Below, piece after piece: positions 1 through 7,854 of a stretch of 25,763 nucleotides of DNA. Origin of the DNA: RYN-428 sp035695715 (GTDB taxonomy: Bacteria; Planctomycetota; Phycisphaerae; Tepidisphaerales; Tepidisphaeraceae). The stretch is taken from contig DASRRM010000078.1 of NCBI GenBank assembly GCA_035695715.1, forward strand, positions 1 through 25,763, written 5' to 3'. The position numbers and the translations under genes were made by a program. Every line of letters starts with the position of its first letter. Position 1 is the stretch's first letter. The notes below the pieces were generated by a model. That model was not told where the DNA came from. It did not search any database and saw only the letters and a list, made by a program, of their open reading frames with translations.

Positions 1-36
1 TCGTTTCCCAAGTTCTTCGCGGTTGATTCGAGACAT
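1..36 (-). CDS. 5' end of a leftward gene, product unknown (partial)
   Basis: Reading leftward from 36, an ATG opens a frame that stays open to the window edge (MSRINREELGKR). It is preceded on the same strand by a near-consensus Shine-Dalgarno, AAGGAGG at 45-51, eight bases before the ATG. That SD is the main support; only 12 codons are visible, so no family can be named. The gene diverges from the plus-strand gene at 254, so the 37-253 gap should hold both promoters. Confidence 0.65.
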   Translation of the reverse strand, partial: MSRINREELGKR

Positions 37-146
37 GGTCGATCCTCCTTGATCGCTTGTGCCATTCGTGAACACGGCAATCCATTGCCGAACCGCTATT
101 ATTACCCCCGCTGACGCCATACAACAACGGGCGTGCACCCATTTCC

Positions 147-175
147 TTGTCATCAATTTCCCGTTCGTTTAACAT
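147..175 (+). promoter_or_regulatory. candidate sigma70-type promoter for the gene at 254
   Basis: TTGTCA at 147-152 and TAACAT at 170-175 are separated by 17 bases, the optimal housekeeping spacing, and lie about 80 bases before the start codon at 254. The -10 hexamer is only a moderate match, so this is a candidate. Confidence 0.35.
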
Positions 176-253
176 GGCGTATATTCCGATCGCGCGCAGC
201 GTGGGATTTTTGCGCGGACGGAAGCCATTTCTACTTGCGGAAGGATCGGGCCC

Positions 254-721
254 ATGGCAGAAGAACAAACAGACGCGGCACCGGAAACAGAAACCTCCAT
301 CATCGGTGAACTGATGGCCGAGCTCGATGCATTTGAGCCGACCGACGACAGCGTTGATAATGAAGAACGCCTGCAAATCTGGGTGGATCGCTGGGAGGAA
401 GCACCGGACAAGGAACTGGCTCTTCCGTCGATCCTGGGCGTGTTCGAGCGCTATCCGGATAACTCGGGCCTGGGCGAGCCGGGACCATTGGTTCATGCCG
501 TCGAGCAGATTCCCGATTACGAGCAGGCACTAAGCACATCGCTGGAAACGTCTCCATCGTATTACGGCGTATGGATGGTCAATCGCATCCTCGGCGGTGA
601 TCTTCCCGCCGACGTGCGCACGGCATGGCTGGATGTTCTTCGCCGCATCGCGCAGTCGGAAACGGCCCCGCCAAGCGTGGCGGCAACGGCGCAGGAATTC
701 CTGGGATTTCAGGAGGGGTGA
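254..721 (+). CDS. hypothetical acidic protein, resembles polymorphic-toxin immunity proteins
   Basis: A 155-residue cytosolic protein with no signal peptide or membrane segment. The start ATG has an AAGGA Shine-Dalgarno at 241-245. The N-terminal 50 residues are very acidic (rich in E and D), and the middle carries the block GLGEPGPLVHAVEQ followed about 30 residues later by GVWMVNRILGG. From memory this pairing (a G-x-PGPLVH block and a W-M-x-NRI-x-G block, helical, acidic) resembles small immunity or immunity-like proteins found beside Rhs and other polymorphic toxins. No toxin gene is visible in the window, so it would be an orphan immunity protein or an unrelated housekeeping relative. 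It is followed, 81 bases downstream, by the small gene at 803. That it is a gene is fairly certain; the function is a weak inference. Confidence 0.75.
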   Translation: MAEEQTDAAPETETSIIGELMAELDAFEPTDDSVDNEERLQIWVDRWEEAPDKELALPSILGVFERYPDNSGLGEPGPLVHAVEQIPDYEQALSTSLETSPSYYGVWMVNRILGGDLPADVRTAWLDVLRRIAQSETAPPSVAATAQEFLGFQEG

Positions 722-802
722 TTCCAAACGAAATACTTCCTGAACTGCAACCTTGCTATTGGCGACCGGGAATTACGTCGCTACGATATCACCGGAGTTG
801 CC

Positions 803-1027
803 ATGATAAAGATCCGATTTTCCGATCCAGCGAGTGAGCGAAAGGCATTGGGTTTTTTGGCTGGGCGGTTTTCATTCAAAAGCTGGTCCAACGGCGAAAC
901 ACTGGTTCCGGAGGCGGCCCTGAGCGCCTTGGCGGTCGAGGGGATCACATTTTCAGTTTTAGGGCGGGCATCGTATGAGCAAAGCGTTTCGGCGGTTCGA
1001 GGTCCTTCTACCGCTGCGGTTCAATGA
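803..1027 (+). CDS. small conserved hypothetical protein, first gene of an overlapping pair
   Basis: A 74-residue protein with a GGAG Shine-Dalgarno at 794-797 five bases before the ATG. Notable stretches are ERKALGFLAGRFSFKSW and GETLVPEAALSALAVEGI; the predicted fold is mixed alpha/beta without cysteines or a signal peptide. I recall very similar short proteins in planctomycetes and other bacteria, always with the partner gene found here just downstream. Its last 53 bases overlap the next gene in a different frame, which favours translational coupling and a fixed stoichiometry. Function is unknown; a small two-subunit complex or a toxin-antitoxin-like pair are both possible, and nothing in the sequence chooses between them. 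Confidence 0.7.
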   Translation: MIKIRFSDPASERKALGFLAGRFSFKSWSNGETLVPEAALSALAVEGITFSVLGRASYEQSVSAVRGPSTAAVQ

Positions 1028-1295
1028 TGATCAACCAGTGCCAAATGAACTGATTGCCGACACGCTCCTTGAGCTTCGGCAGCAATTCGGCGCGGTCTCT
1101 GTCGAAACTCAGACTATTCGCGGGACGTGGCAGCATGAAGGCGATGTCTACCGGGACGACCTGATCAGACTGTTCGTCGATGCCCCGGATTTACCCGAAG
1201 CCAGACAGTTTTTCGTCGACTTTAAGGAGCGACTCAAATCGCGGTTTCAACAGATTGATATTTGGATGACAACGTACCCGCTCGAGGTGCTTTGA
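975..1295 (+). CDS. small conserved hypothetical protein, second gene of the overlapping pair
   Basis: A 106-residue soluble protein that begins inside the gene at 803 (53-base overlap, other frame). It has the strongly conserved-looking core FEVLLPLRFNDDQPVPNEL, then an LLELRQQFGAVS-ETQTIRG stretch, the block YRDDLIRLFVDAPD and the C-terminal FKERLKSRFQQIDIWMTTYP. Similar proteins of almost the same length are familiar from planctomycetes, cyanobacteria and other phyla as uncharacterised proteins. The alternating beta and alpha segments suggest a compact ferredoxin-like fold, which is an inference. The weak ribosome site before 975 fits coupling to translation of the upstream gene. Function unknown. 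Confidence 0.8.
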   Translation: MSKAFRRFEVLLPLRFNDDQPVPNELIADTLLELRQQFGAVSVETQTIRGTWQHEGDVYRDDLIRLFVDAPDLPEARQFFVDFKERLKSRFQQIDIWMTTYPLEVL

Positions 1296-1444
1296 GAAAT
1301 TCACCAACGGAGATTTTGGATCGTTGCGCATCTCCCCATTGAAAAAGTCCCTTCCGCCGCTACTGTCGTTTGTCGCGATTCTGATTGCATCTGCTATTTC
1401 GGCTTGATGCGTCGGGGCCGTTTCGCAGGAAGTAGCTGTTTACT

Positions 1445-2779
1445 GTGACCGTCGATTCACGCTTACCCACCACCAACCCAACCCCCGCCCAGCGCTTGCG
1501 CGATGTTCTAAAAATGCAGCCCAATAACGCCGACGCACATGGCGAGCTGGCGCGGGTGCTTCTAATGGATCGGCAGCCCGAACAGGCGGAGCATCATGCC
1601 CGGCGGGCTGTCGAGCTTGCGCCACAGAACCACGAATTGGCCGCGGGGTTGGCGGCGGTGCTCGACGCCATCGGCAAGACCGACCAGGCCGCTCAAATCG
1701 TCGAGCGCTTGCTCGCCGCCGGCTATGAAAGCGACTCACTTGCGCTGATTTTTTCGCGCGTGGCGCCAAGCCTCGATCGCAAAAAAGATGCGCTGGCGCT
1801 GATTCTTCGGCTTCTGCAGACCGGCTCGACTCGGCCGCCACGCGAGCTTTCGCCATTGCATTTTGCCGCTGCCCTGTTGCTTGATGCAATGGAGCGATAC
1901 GATGAGGCGTTTGCCCAGGCGTATGCCGCCAACGTTGCGCGGGGCGTGACCTATGACCCGGGCCCAACCGATCGGCTGATTCGCGATTTCAGCAATTATT
2001 TCACCCGCCCGGTGCTGCGCAATCTGCCCCGCGCCACCCACGGCAGCGAAGCGCCGGTGTTCATCGTTGGCACGCCCAGATCGGGCACGACGCTCCTCGA
2101 GCAGATTCTCGCCTCGCATCCGTCCATTCATGGCGCCGGCGAGATCGACTGGATTCTGCGCGCCTGGGAGTCGGCGGTGCATCGCAACTATGACGCCGCC
2201 GCCCCGCTGTCGCACAGCCTCGATCGCCTGAGCGTGCGCGATGCCGACGAGCTGGCCGAGGCGTATCTTCAGCCGCTGCACGCCCTCGATCCCGCTGCCG
2301 AGCGGATCATCAACAAAAGCCCGTCGAATTTCATGCATCTGGGGCTGATCGAGATTTTGTTTCCGATGGCGCGGGTGATCCATTGCCGCCGCGATCCGCT
2401 CGACACGTGCCTTTCCTGCTACATGACCGACTTTGCCGTGGGCAATGATTTCACGAATTCGCTTTCGTCGGCGGGCCATTTTTACAATCACTACGCACAG
2501 ATGATGGCACACTGGCGCGGCGCGCTGAACCTGCGGATGCTGGAAGTGGACTACGAAAAAGTGGTGGCGGACGTGGAAGGCCAAACCCGCCGGATGCTGG
2601 ACTTCTTGGAGATGCCGTGGGACCCGGCCTGCCTGCAGTTCTACGAGAACAAACGCTTCGTGGCGACGGCGAGCAATGCCCAGGTCCGCCGGCCGATCTA
2701 TCGAAGCTCGGTCGGGCGCTGGAAGCATTATGACCGGCATCTAGGCCCGTTGAAAAAAGCGCTCGCCTCGGATGATTAA
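1445..2779 (+). CDS. TPR-sulfotransferase (PAPS-dependent)
   Basis: A 444-residue protein starting at GTG with AGGAAG at 1429-1434 upstream. Residues about 10-190 form a helical TPR-type region (PNNADAHGELARVLLMDRQP, then PEQAEHHARRAVELAPQ). Residues about 205-440 are a sulfotransferase domain: the 5'-phosphosulfate loop VFIVGTPRSGTTLLEQILASHP at about 205-226, and the 3'-phosphate-binding element RVIHCRRDPLDTCLSCYM near 310. Enzymes of this family move a sulfuryl group from PAPS to a hydroxyl of a carbohydrate or a tyrosine; the acceptor cannot be told from sequence. No signal peptide or membrane helix was seen, so cytosolic. A second, shorter sulfotransferase follows after 132 bases, and two glycosyltransferases sit at 21.8-25.5 kb, so a sulfated surface glycan is a reasonable guess. 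Confidence 0.92.
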   Translation: MTVDSRLPTTNPTPAQRLRDVLKMQPNNADAHGELARVLLMDRQPEQAEHHARRAVELAPQNHELAAGLAAVLDAIGKTDQAAQIVERLLAAGYESDSLALIFSRVAPSLDRKKDALALILRLLQTGSTRPPRELSPLHFAAALLLDAMERYDEAFAQAYAANVARGVTYDPGPTDRLIRDFSNYFTRPVLRNLPRATHGSEAPVFIVGTPRSGTTLLEQILASHPSIHGAGEIDWILRAWESAVHRNYDAAAPLSHSLDRLSVRDADELAEAYLQPLHALDPAAERIINKSPSNFMHLGLIEILFPMARVIHCRRDPLDTCLSCYMTDFAVGNDFTNSLSSAGHFYNHYAQMMAHWRGALNLRMLEVDYEKVVADVEGQTRRMLDFLEMPWDPACLQFYENKRFVATASNAQVRRPIYRSSVGRWKHYDRHLGPLKKALASDD

Positions 2780-2911
2780 TCCCCTCCGAAACCGGCAATC
2801 ATCTCCATATACCCATCGCGTCGCCGCATATACTTACGTCTGAAACCTGAGATTAACCGCAACTTAACCCGCCCGGAGCATTGTCCACGCGTCATCGTTC
2901 ACTACGCGAAC

Positions 2912-3943
2912 ATGCGACGAGCATTTATGAATTTCAATGCCAATGCATGCGATCCGGTTTTCGTGGTCGGGTTTTATCGTTCCGGCACGTCGCTATTGCA
3001 CGCGCTGCTCAACCAGCATCCCGATATCGCGCTGATGTACGAATGCGATGTCCTGAAACTTTGGCCGCTCGTTCGGTCAAAATCGGTTCACCGCAACTGG
3101 CTTGGCCGGCTGGAATACTGGAACCGTTCCCAGACGCGGCATCGCCTGGAGCAAATGCCCGCCACGCCCGTGCAAAATCGCGCCGAAGCGGCAATGTGGC
3201 TTTACCGCGCATTCGCCGCCAAAAAAGGCGCGCGGGTGCTCGGGGAAAAGTCGCCTTATTATCACGATTGCCTGCCGAAGCTGGCGGCGGATTTTCCGCG
3301 GTCGCGCATCATTGTTTTGTGGCGCTCGCCATCGGATATTTTGCGGAGCCTGCAACGCGCAGCCGATAGCGAACGTTTTTTCGCCGCGAAAAATTGGCCG
3401 CGCCGCGTGGAGATCGGCGCGAAACGGATGATGGTCGATTGCGCCGCCCTTCGCGCCCGGGGACATGCCATCCACGAGATCCATTATTCATCTCTCATCG
3501 CCGACCAGATGGCCGCCATGCAGCGCATCTGCGCGTTTCTCGAAATTCCCTATGATCAGCGGATGACCAGCCTGGAAGGGGCGGACGTGTCGATGCTGCC
3601 GGCCGGAGAGCACCATCGAAATGTTCGCGGCCAGACAATCCTACGCGATCGCCCAAGCGGCAATGACGCAGTTGGCGGGACATGTTTTCCGGCCGACGAA
3701 AAATTCGCGGGGAGTTGCGAGCGCGCGACCACGGCCCGTGGCCCCGTTTTCACGCCGGCCGATCGCCTGGCCGCTGCGCGTTTCGCTGGCAGTGACGCCG
3801 CGCTGCGGACGCTGTACGCCTACTGCCCACTGCGGCTCTTGAACCTGTGGCGGAAATGGCGCTGTCGGAGCTTTGCCGCTCGGCGGCAGAATCAGCACGC
3901 CGTCTTGCCCGCGCACGGAGCTCACGTTGCCGGAACGGGATAA
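2912..3943 (+). CDS. sulfotransferase family protein
   Basis: A 343-residue protein with a sulfotransferase signature at its N terminus: FVVGFYRSGTSLLHALLNQHP at about residues 17-37 (5'-phosphosulfate loop) and RIIVLWRSPSDILRSL near 132-147 (3'-phosphate site). A conserved GEHHRNVRG element lies near 231-239. After it, residues about 240-343 match my expectation for the family less well (Cys- and Arg-rich, QTILRDRPSGNDAVGGTCF), although a typical tail LYAYCPLRLLNLWRKW follows. The start may be the ATG at 2927, because neither ATG has a clear ribosome site. Its last 22 bases overlap the end of the convergent minus-strand gene. It probably works with the sulfotransferase upstream, though the two share little beyond the cofactor motifs. 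Confidence 0.85.
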   Translation: MRRAFMNFNANACDPVFVVGFYRSGTSLLHALLNQHPDIALMYECDVLKLWPLVRSKSVHRNWLGRLEYWNRSQTRHRLEQMPATPVQNRAEAAMWLYRAFAAKKGARVLGEKSPYYHDCLPKLAADFPRSRIIVLWRSPSDILRSLQRAADSERFFAAKNWPRRVEIGAKRMMVDCAALRARGHAIHEIHYSSLIADQMAAMQRICAFLEIPYDQRMTSLEGADVSMLPAGEHHRNVRGQTILRDRPSGNDAVGGTCFPADEKFAGSCERATTARGPVFTPADRLAAARFAGSDAALRTLYAYCPLRLLNLWRKWRCRSFAARRQNQHAVLPAHGAHVAGTG

Positions 3944-6900
3944 TCTCGCCAGGTGATTCCCGGGAAATCATTGTATTTGCGCGGCTCAGCTTCGGCGCTT
4001 TCGATCGTGGCCGCCAGCGGATTGCATCGCCCTTGAAATGCCAGCAGCATGTCGCGCGCTTCATCTTCGCTTTTTGCCAGAACACCGGCCCTTACTCTAT
4101 AGCTCTTCCACTTTTCCTGGCGCGGCAGGCGGGCCGGGTCTTCCTGCCATCGCTCGTCCAGCGGCTGCTCGAGAATGCAGATGTAATGATGCAAATCAGT
4201 GCCGCGCTCATTAAGCCGGCGGATGGCGTTGAGCATGCCTGCGGGAATCAGCGACGACGCCAGGCAGCGATTCTCGATTCCCGTTCGCAGCGCCTGATCC
4301 TCCGCCGCCAGTGCGGCCGCCGCGCTCCACACCCGCGCCAGGCAAGTGGCGATTCCCGAGGCCGTGAGGTTCTCAACTGTGAAAAGCGGCGTCGCAAGCA
4401 CATCGGCAACGCGGTCGCGCAGGGCGGCCTTGTCGCCCGCTGCCGCCGCGACAGCGGCGCGAATGCAGGTGACGTGAAAAATTCCCCCGCGCGCCCGCTC
4501 GGCTTCGCGCTCGATTGCCGCCGATGCTTCAGCGACGCGGCCGAGATCGAGCAGGCCCTGTGCCTGGAAATAGGGAACCCAAGGCGCGCCGGGCTGCATT
4601 TTTTCCAGGGTGTCGAGGTAGGTGACGACAAGCTCGTTGCGCTTGAGGCTCAGCGCCACCATGGCCGCATCGTATAAAACGCCGGGGTCGGGCTTGCCCT
4701 CACGGACGCACAAATCGAGCACGGTAAGGGCGTCGCTGGCGCGATCAGAGCGGCTGTACAACTCGGCAAGGCGCTGGGCGACCCAGGCATCGCTTCGATC
4801 GAGCCGCGATGCGCGGGCAAGACATTGCTCGGCTTTGGCGGCGTTGTTCTCGCCAAGATAAAAACCCGCCGCCCGCGCGAAAACCGTCGCCCGGTTGGGG
4901 TCTTTTTCCATCGCCAGGCGGAAGATCGACTCCAACTCCGCCGGGGTGATCACATCCGCAAGCGGCGAATCCTTGCGCGTGCGCAAAGTGTTTCCCAATT
5001 CCGCCCGCAGCGACTGGACACCCGCCTCATCGGGGAATCGCCCGGCCAATGCCCGCGCCCACGCCCATGCCGCCGGCAGATCGCTCATGGCAAAGCTGAT
5101 GCGCGTCGCGAGAAAAAGAATATGCCCGGCATCGTGCGGATGCGACACCGGCCCGGCGCCCAGGGCAAACAACTGCTCCACGCTGGGCGTCAATTGCGGC
5201 TCGCGCGATTGCTGGCGGGCGGCGATCAACTCCTGTTGCGCCGCCACGCCGATCGCGCTGATTGTCTCGAACATCGGCCCAACTTCGGAATTGGTTTTCC
5301 CGAAAGGCGCGGGACTGCCGGAGGATGCTTCCCCGGCACTTGACGACGCATCGCTGCCCGGTTGCGCGGCGGCGTTTTGTCCGGCAAATGGGCCGGACGT
5401 GAAGGGGGCGGCTGAAGGATACGGGCAGGGAACCCACGCGGCATCGGAGATGGATTTCAATCGCCGAAGGGTGAGGAAATCGCGGGCGGCGGCGGCCTTG
5501 GCTTCCAACTGCCGCGTCAGCGCAGGCGGCGCCTCCCGGCCGGCAAATTTATAGGCCGCAATCAGGCGAAGCCGGATTTCAAACCAACAGCTCAGCACGT
5601 TGCGCGAAAACAGGATGCGATCCCACTCGGCAAGCTGCTTGATCGCCGCGTCATGGTTGGCGCCGAGCGATGCGGCCAGCGCCTGCGCTTGTGCGCGGAC
5701 AAAATCGTGTTCTGGATTTTCGCCGTCGATCGATATGCAAGCCTCTCCGTCCAGCGCCAGGGCCCGCGCTTGTGGATCGATTTCCCCGCCCTTCCCAAAA
5801 AGCAAAAGCGTCGTCACCAGCGTTGCCGCGGTGCGATATTGCGAATGCATCGGCGTGTGGTACAGCGGCGCCAGTTCCAGCGCCCGGCGGCAATACTGCA
5901 GCGCCTTGTCGATCTCCCCCGCCGTCAGCGCGATTTCCACCTCGTCATGCGCCCCGACCCAGCGCCGATCGTTCCGCGGATCGTCCACCGGCTTGTGCGC
6001 GTTGGCCTCGGCGTGATGATGCGCCATCGCCAGGTCGTCAGCGGCGCGGAAAACCTCCGTCGCATATTCGCGAAAACAGGTGATGCAGCGCGTCTTGCCC
6101 GTGCGCTTGCAGACGGCAATTCCGTCGGCGATGCACGCCTGCATTCCTTCGCTATTGTAGCCGTTCATCCGGCCGATCGCGACGGCCAGGTTGTCATACG
6201 AGCAGGCGCTCATCCAATGGACGTAGCGCTCATAGTCGGATGTTTCGTAATCGCCTTGAAACGCGCGGGCGCGCTCGGGGCTTTGCAGCAGCGCGATCGC
6301 CTCCATCGCCGCATCGCGGCCGATCGCCGGCTCGAGAATGTTCTGGCTGATATTCATCAGCCCGAAGCTTGCGCCCAGAAACGGGATGAGGCGCTGCTGC
6401 GCCTTGGCCGAGCGGCGCACGTCCTCGGCCACGCGCAGGGCCGAGCGGTTGAGGCACTTTTCGCGCAATTCATGAACGCGGTCGATCTGCTCCATGAGCG
6501 GGTCGGGAGGGATGTTGTCTTTTTTTGCCTGCGGCATCGGTGAAGCCTCCATGGGGTTGGAAAATCCGGTGGCACACGCCCCGGCCAGCGCCGACGATGC
6601 CGCCGCCCGGGACGGGAGCGTAACCATAACCAGCGGCCGGCGGTCGGCGGCGTAAATTGGAAACGGCGAGGGAGGTGATGACCCGTCAAAAATTCCCTCC
6701 AGCCGCCGAAGCGTCAGAATATCGCGCGCCGCCTCAGCACGGCGCGCCAATTCATCGGCCAGCGATTGGATCTCGGCCTGATGCGCCGAATCAGCGCTCA
6801 ATCGCTGGGCGGCAATTCGCCGCAGCCTCGCCTCAAACCAGCGGCTGGTGCATTGGCGATCATCAAGGAACGCTTCCCATCGCACCAGTGTCGCGATGGC

Positions 6901-7782
6901 CGATGAATGCTCTCCCTTCATACATGCGGCCAGCGCATCGACCATCTGCACTTGGAAATGGTCTTCGGGCGTTTCGTCCGCCGGGGGCATGTGCGCGCGC
7001 AGGCGGCCGATGTCGATCTTCATTTCCGCCAGTCGCGGCAAAAATTCGCCGGCACGATCGCTCAGCAAAAGTGCCATATGCAGTTGGCCGGCGGTGTCCA
7101 ACTGCGCGTCCTGCGGCGCATCACGAACGGCGGCGAGCGGCATTGCGCGGGTGGCTGCCTCGATTGCCTCTTCAAAACGCCCGCCGACCAGCAGCGTCGT
7201 CACTTCGTTCTTGGCGCTGGTCCATCTGCGGTCGGGTCCGCGTCCGCGCCGCGCCAGGTGAAGTCGGGCGTGGGCCAGGGACTGTTCCAGGTCGCCGGCC
7301 GCGCGGGTGGTATTGGCGGCCATTTCGTGAAAGCTCATGACGTAGTGGCTGCCGATGCGATTGCACAACGCCATGCCGTCTGCGATGCACTGTTGCATGT
7401 TTGCGCTGTTGTACCCGTGCATTTCGGCCATTTCCATGGCGAGCAGGTGATACGCCGGCACATGCCATCCAACGATATGCCGCTCGTATTCGGGCTGAGG
7501 GTAATCCGGTTCAAATTCGGTTCGGCGCTGCGGGCTTTCGACGAGGGAGATAAACGCCATCGCCCCCTCGCACCCCACCGCCGGCATCATCGCGCCATCG
7601 GAGGAATTGGCGATTTCAAAGTGGCCGATCATGTGCGGCACAAGGCATCGCGCCGCCCTGGCTTGGCGGATGACATCTTTAGCCTGGCGAATTGCCGTGA
7701 CGCGCAGGCCCTCCCATAGAAGGGTATTCAGCCGACGCGCATCGCGCATAAGCTGCGTTCGCACATCCCCGGTTTCGCTCAT
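3922..7782 (-). CDS. large TPR-rich protein with a duplicated N-terminal module, partner of the HSP90-like gene
   Basis: A 1286-residue soluble protein, downstream of and in the same direction as the HSP90-like gene (72-base gap). Two homologous helical modules occupy about residues 1-390 and 416-800: compare MHGYNSANMQQCIADGMALC with MNGYNSEGMQACIADGIAVC, SRWFEARLRRIAA with SCWFEIRLRLIAA, and AARDILTLRRLEGI with AARDFLTLRRLKSI. A Pro/Ala/Ser-rich linker (about 805-836) leads to a TPR block (about 837-1190; for example NAAKAEQCLARASRLDRSD and RASDALTVLDLCVREGKPD), then a roughly 90-residue end segment with YICILEQPLDERWQED and a final TWRDYPVPAT. The start ATG has TGAGGT at 7789-7794. I know no experimental function; TPR proteins usually bind partners, and HSP90 is a classical TPR ligand. 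A second, in-frame start with GGAGG at residue 416 is noted separately. Confidence 0.9.
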   Translation of the reverse strand: MSETGDVRTQLMRDARRLNTLLWEGLRVTAIRQAKDVIRQARAARCLVPHMIGHFEIANSSDGAMMPAVGCEGAMAFISLVESPQRRTEFEPDYPQPEYERHIVGWHVPAYHLLAMEMAEMHGYNSANMQQCIADGMALCNRIGSHYVMSFHEMAANTTRAAGDLEQSLAHARLHLARRGRGPDRRWTSAKNEVTTLLVGGRFEEAIEAATRAMPLAAVRDAPQDAQLDTAGQLHMALLLSDRAGEFLPRLAEMKIDIGRLRAHMPPADETPEDHFQVQMVDALAACMKGEHSSAIATLVRWEAFLDDRQCTSRWFEARLRRIAAQRLSADSAHQAEIQSLADELARRAEAARDILTLRRLEGIFDGSSPPSPFPIYAADRRPLVMVTLPSRAAASSALAGACATGFSNPMEASPMPQAKKDNIPPDPLMEQIDRVHELREKCLNRSALRVAEDVRRSAKAQQRLIPFLGASFGLMNISQNILEPAIGRDAAMEAIALLQSPERARAFQGDYETSDYERYVHWMSACSYDNLAVAIGRMNGYNSEGMQACIADGIAVCKRTGKTRCITCFREYATEVFRAADDLAMAHHHAEANAHKPVDDPRNDRRWVGAHDEVEIALTAGEIDKALQYCRRALELAPLYHTPMHSQYRTAATLVTTLLLFGKGGEIDPQARALALDGEACISIDGENPEHDFVRAQAQALAASLGANHDAAIKQLAEWDRILFSRNVLSCWFEIRLRLIAAYKFAGREAPPALTRQLEAKAAAARDFLTLRRLKSISDAAWVPCPYPSAAPFTSGPFAGQNAAAQPGSDASSSAGEASSGSPAPFGKTNSEVGPMFETISAIGVAAQQELIAARQQSREPQLTPSVEQLFALGAGPVSHPHDAGHILFLATRISFAMSDLPAAWAWARALAGRFPDEAGVQSLRAELGNTLRTRKDSPLADVITPAELESIFRLAMEKDPNRATVFARAAGFYLGENNAAKAEQCLARASRLDRSDAWVAQRLAELYSRSDRASDALTVLDLCVREGKPDPGVLYDAAMVALSLKRNELVVTYLDTLEKMQPGAPWVPYFQAQGLLDLGRVAEASAAIEREAERARGGIFHVTCIRAAVAAAAGDKAALRDRVADVLATPLFTVENLTASGIATCLARVWSAAAALAAEDQALRTGIENRCLASSLIPAGMLNAIRRLNERGTDLHHYICILEQPLDERWQEDPARLPRQEKWKSYRVRAGVLAKSEDEARDMLLAFQGRCNPLAATIESAEAEPRKYNDFPGITWRDYPVPAT
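6535..6550 (-). promoter_or_regulatory. internal ribosome binding site and in-frame ATG (residue 416 of the large TPR protein)
   Basis: On the minus strand a GGAGG (complement of CCTCC at 6546-6550) lies eight bases before an in-frame ATG at 6537-6535. This ATG is Met416, exactly where the second duplicated module begins. It could give an 871-residue shorter product, or mark the junction of two formerly separate genes that fused. Confidence 0.5.
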
Positions 7783-7800
7783 CGGTTTACCTCAGGGGCC

Positions 7801-7842
7801 AGAGGTCAGAGGTCAGAGGTCAGAGGTCAGAGGTCAGAAATC
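7801..7842. repeat. heptad tandem repeat between the HSP90-like and TPR genes
   Basis: Five perfect copies of AGAGGTC (plus strand) followed by one degenerate copy AGAAATC, head to tail, in the 72-base gap between the two minus-strand genes. In the transcript the units read GACCTCT, so each carries ACCTC, complementary to the GAGGT of the Shine-Dalgarno (7789-7794) of the downstream gene, only a few bases away. Confidence 0.9.
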
Positions 7843-7854
7843 AGGAGCCAAAGG

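Noticed and set aside
1736..2740. A 334-codon open frame on the minus strand opposite the sulfotransferase
   Set aside because: It is an antisense shadow of a gene with clear PAPS motifs, has no ribosome site, and its residues (many H, R, A) are those of GC-rich antisense frames.
7801..7842. Heptad array as a CRISPR
   Set aside because: The units are seven bases with no spacers; it is a simple tandem repeat.
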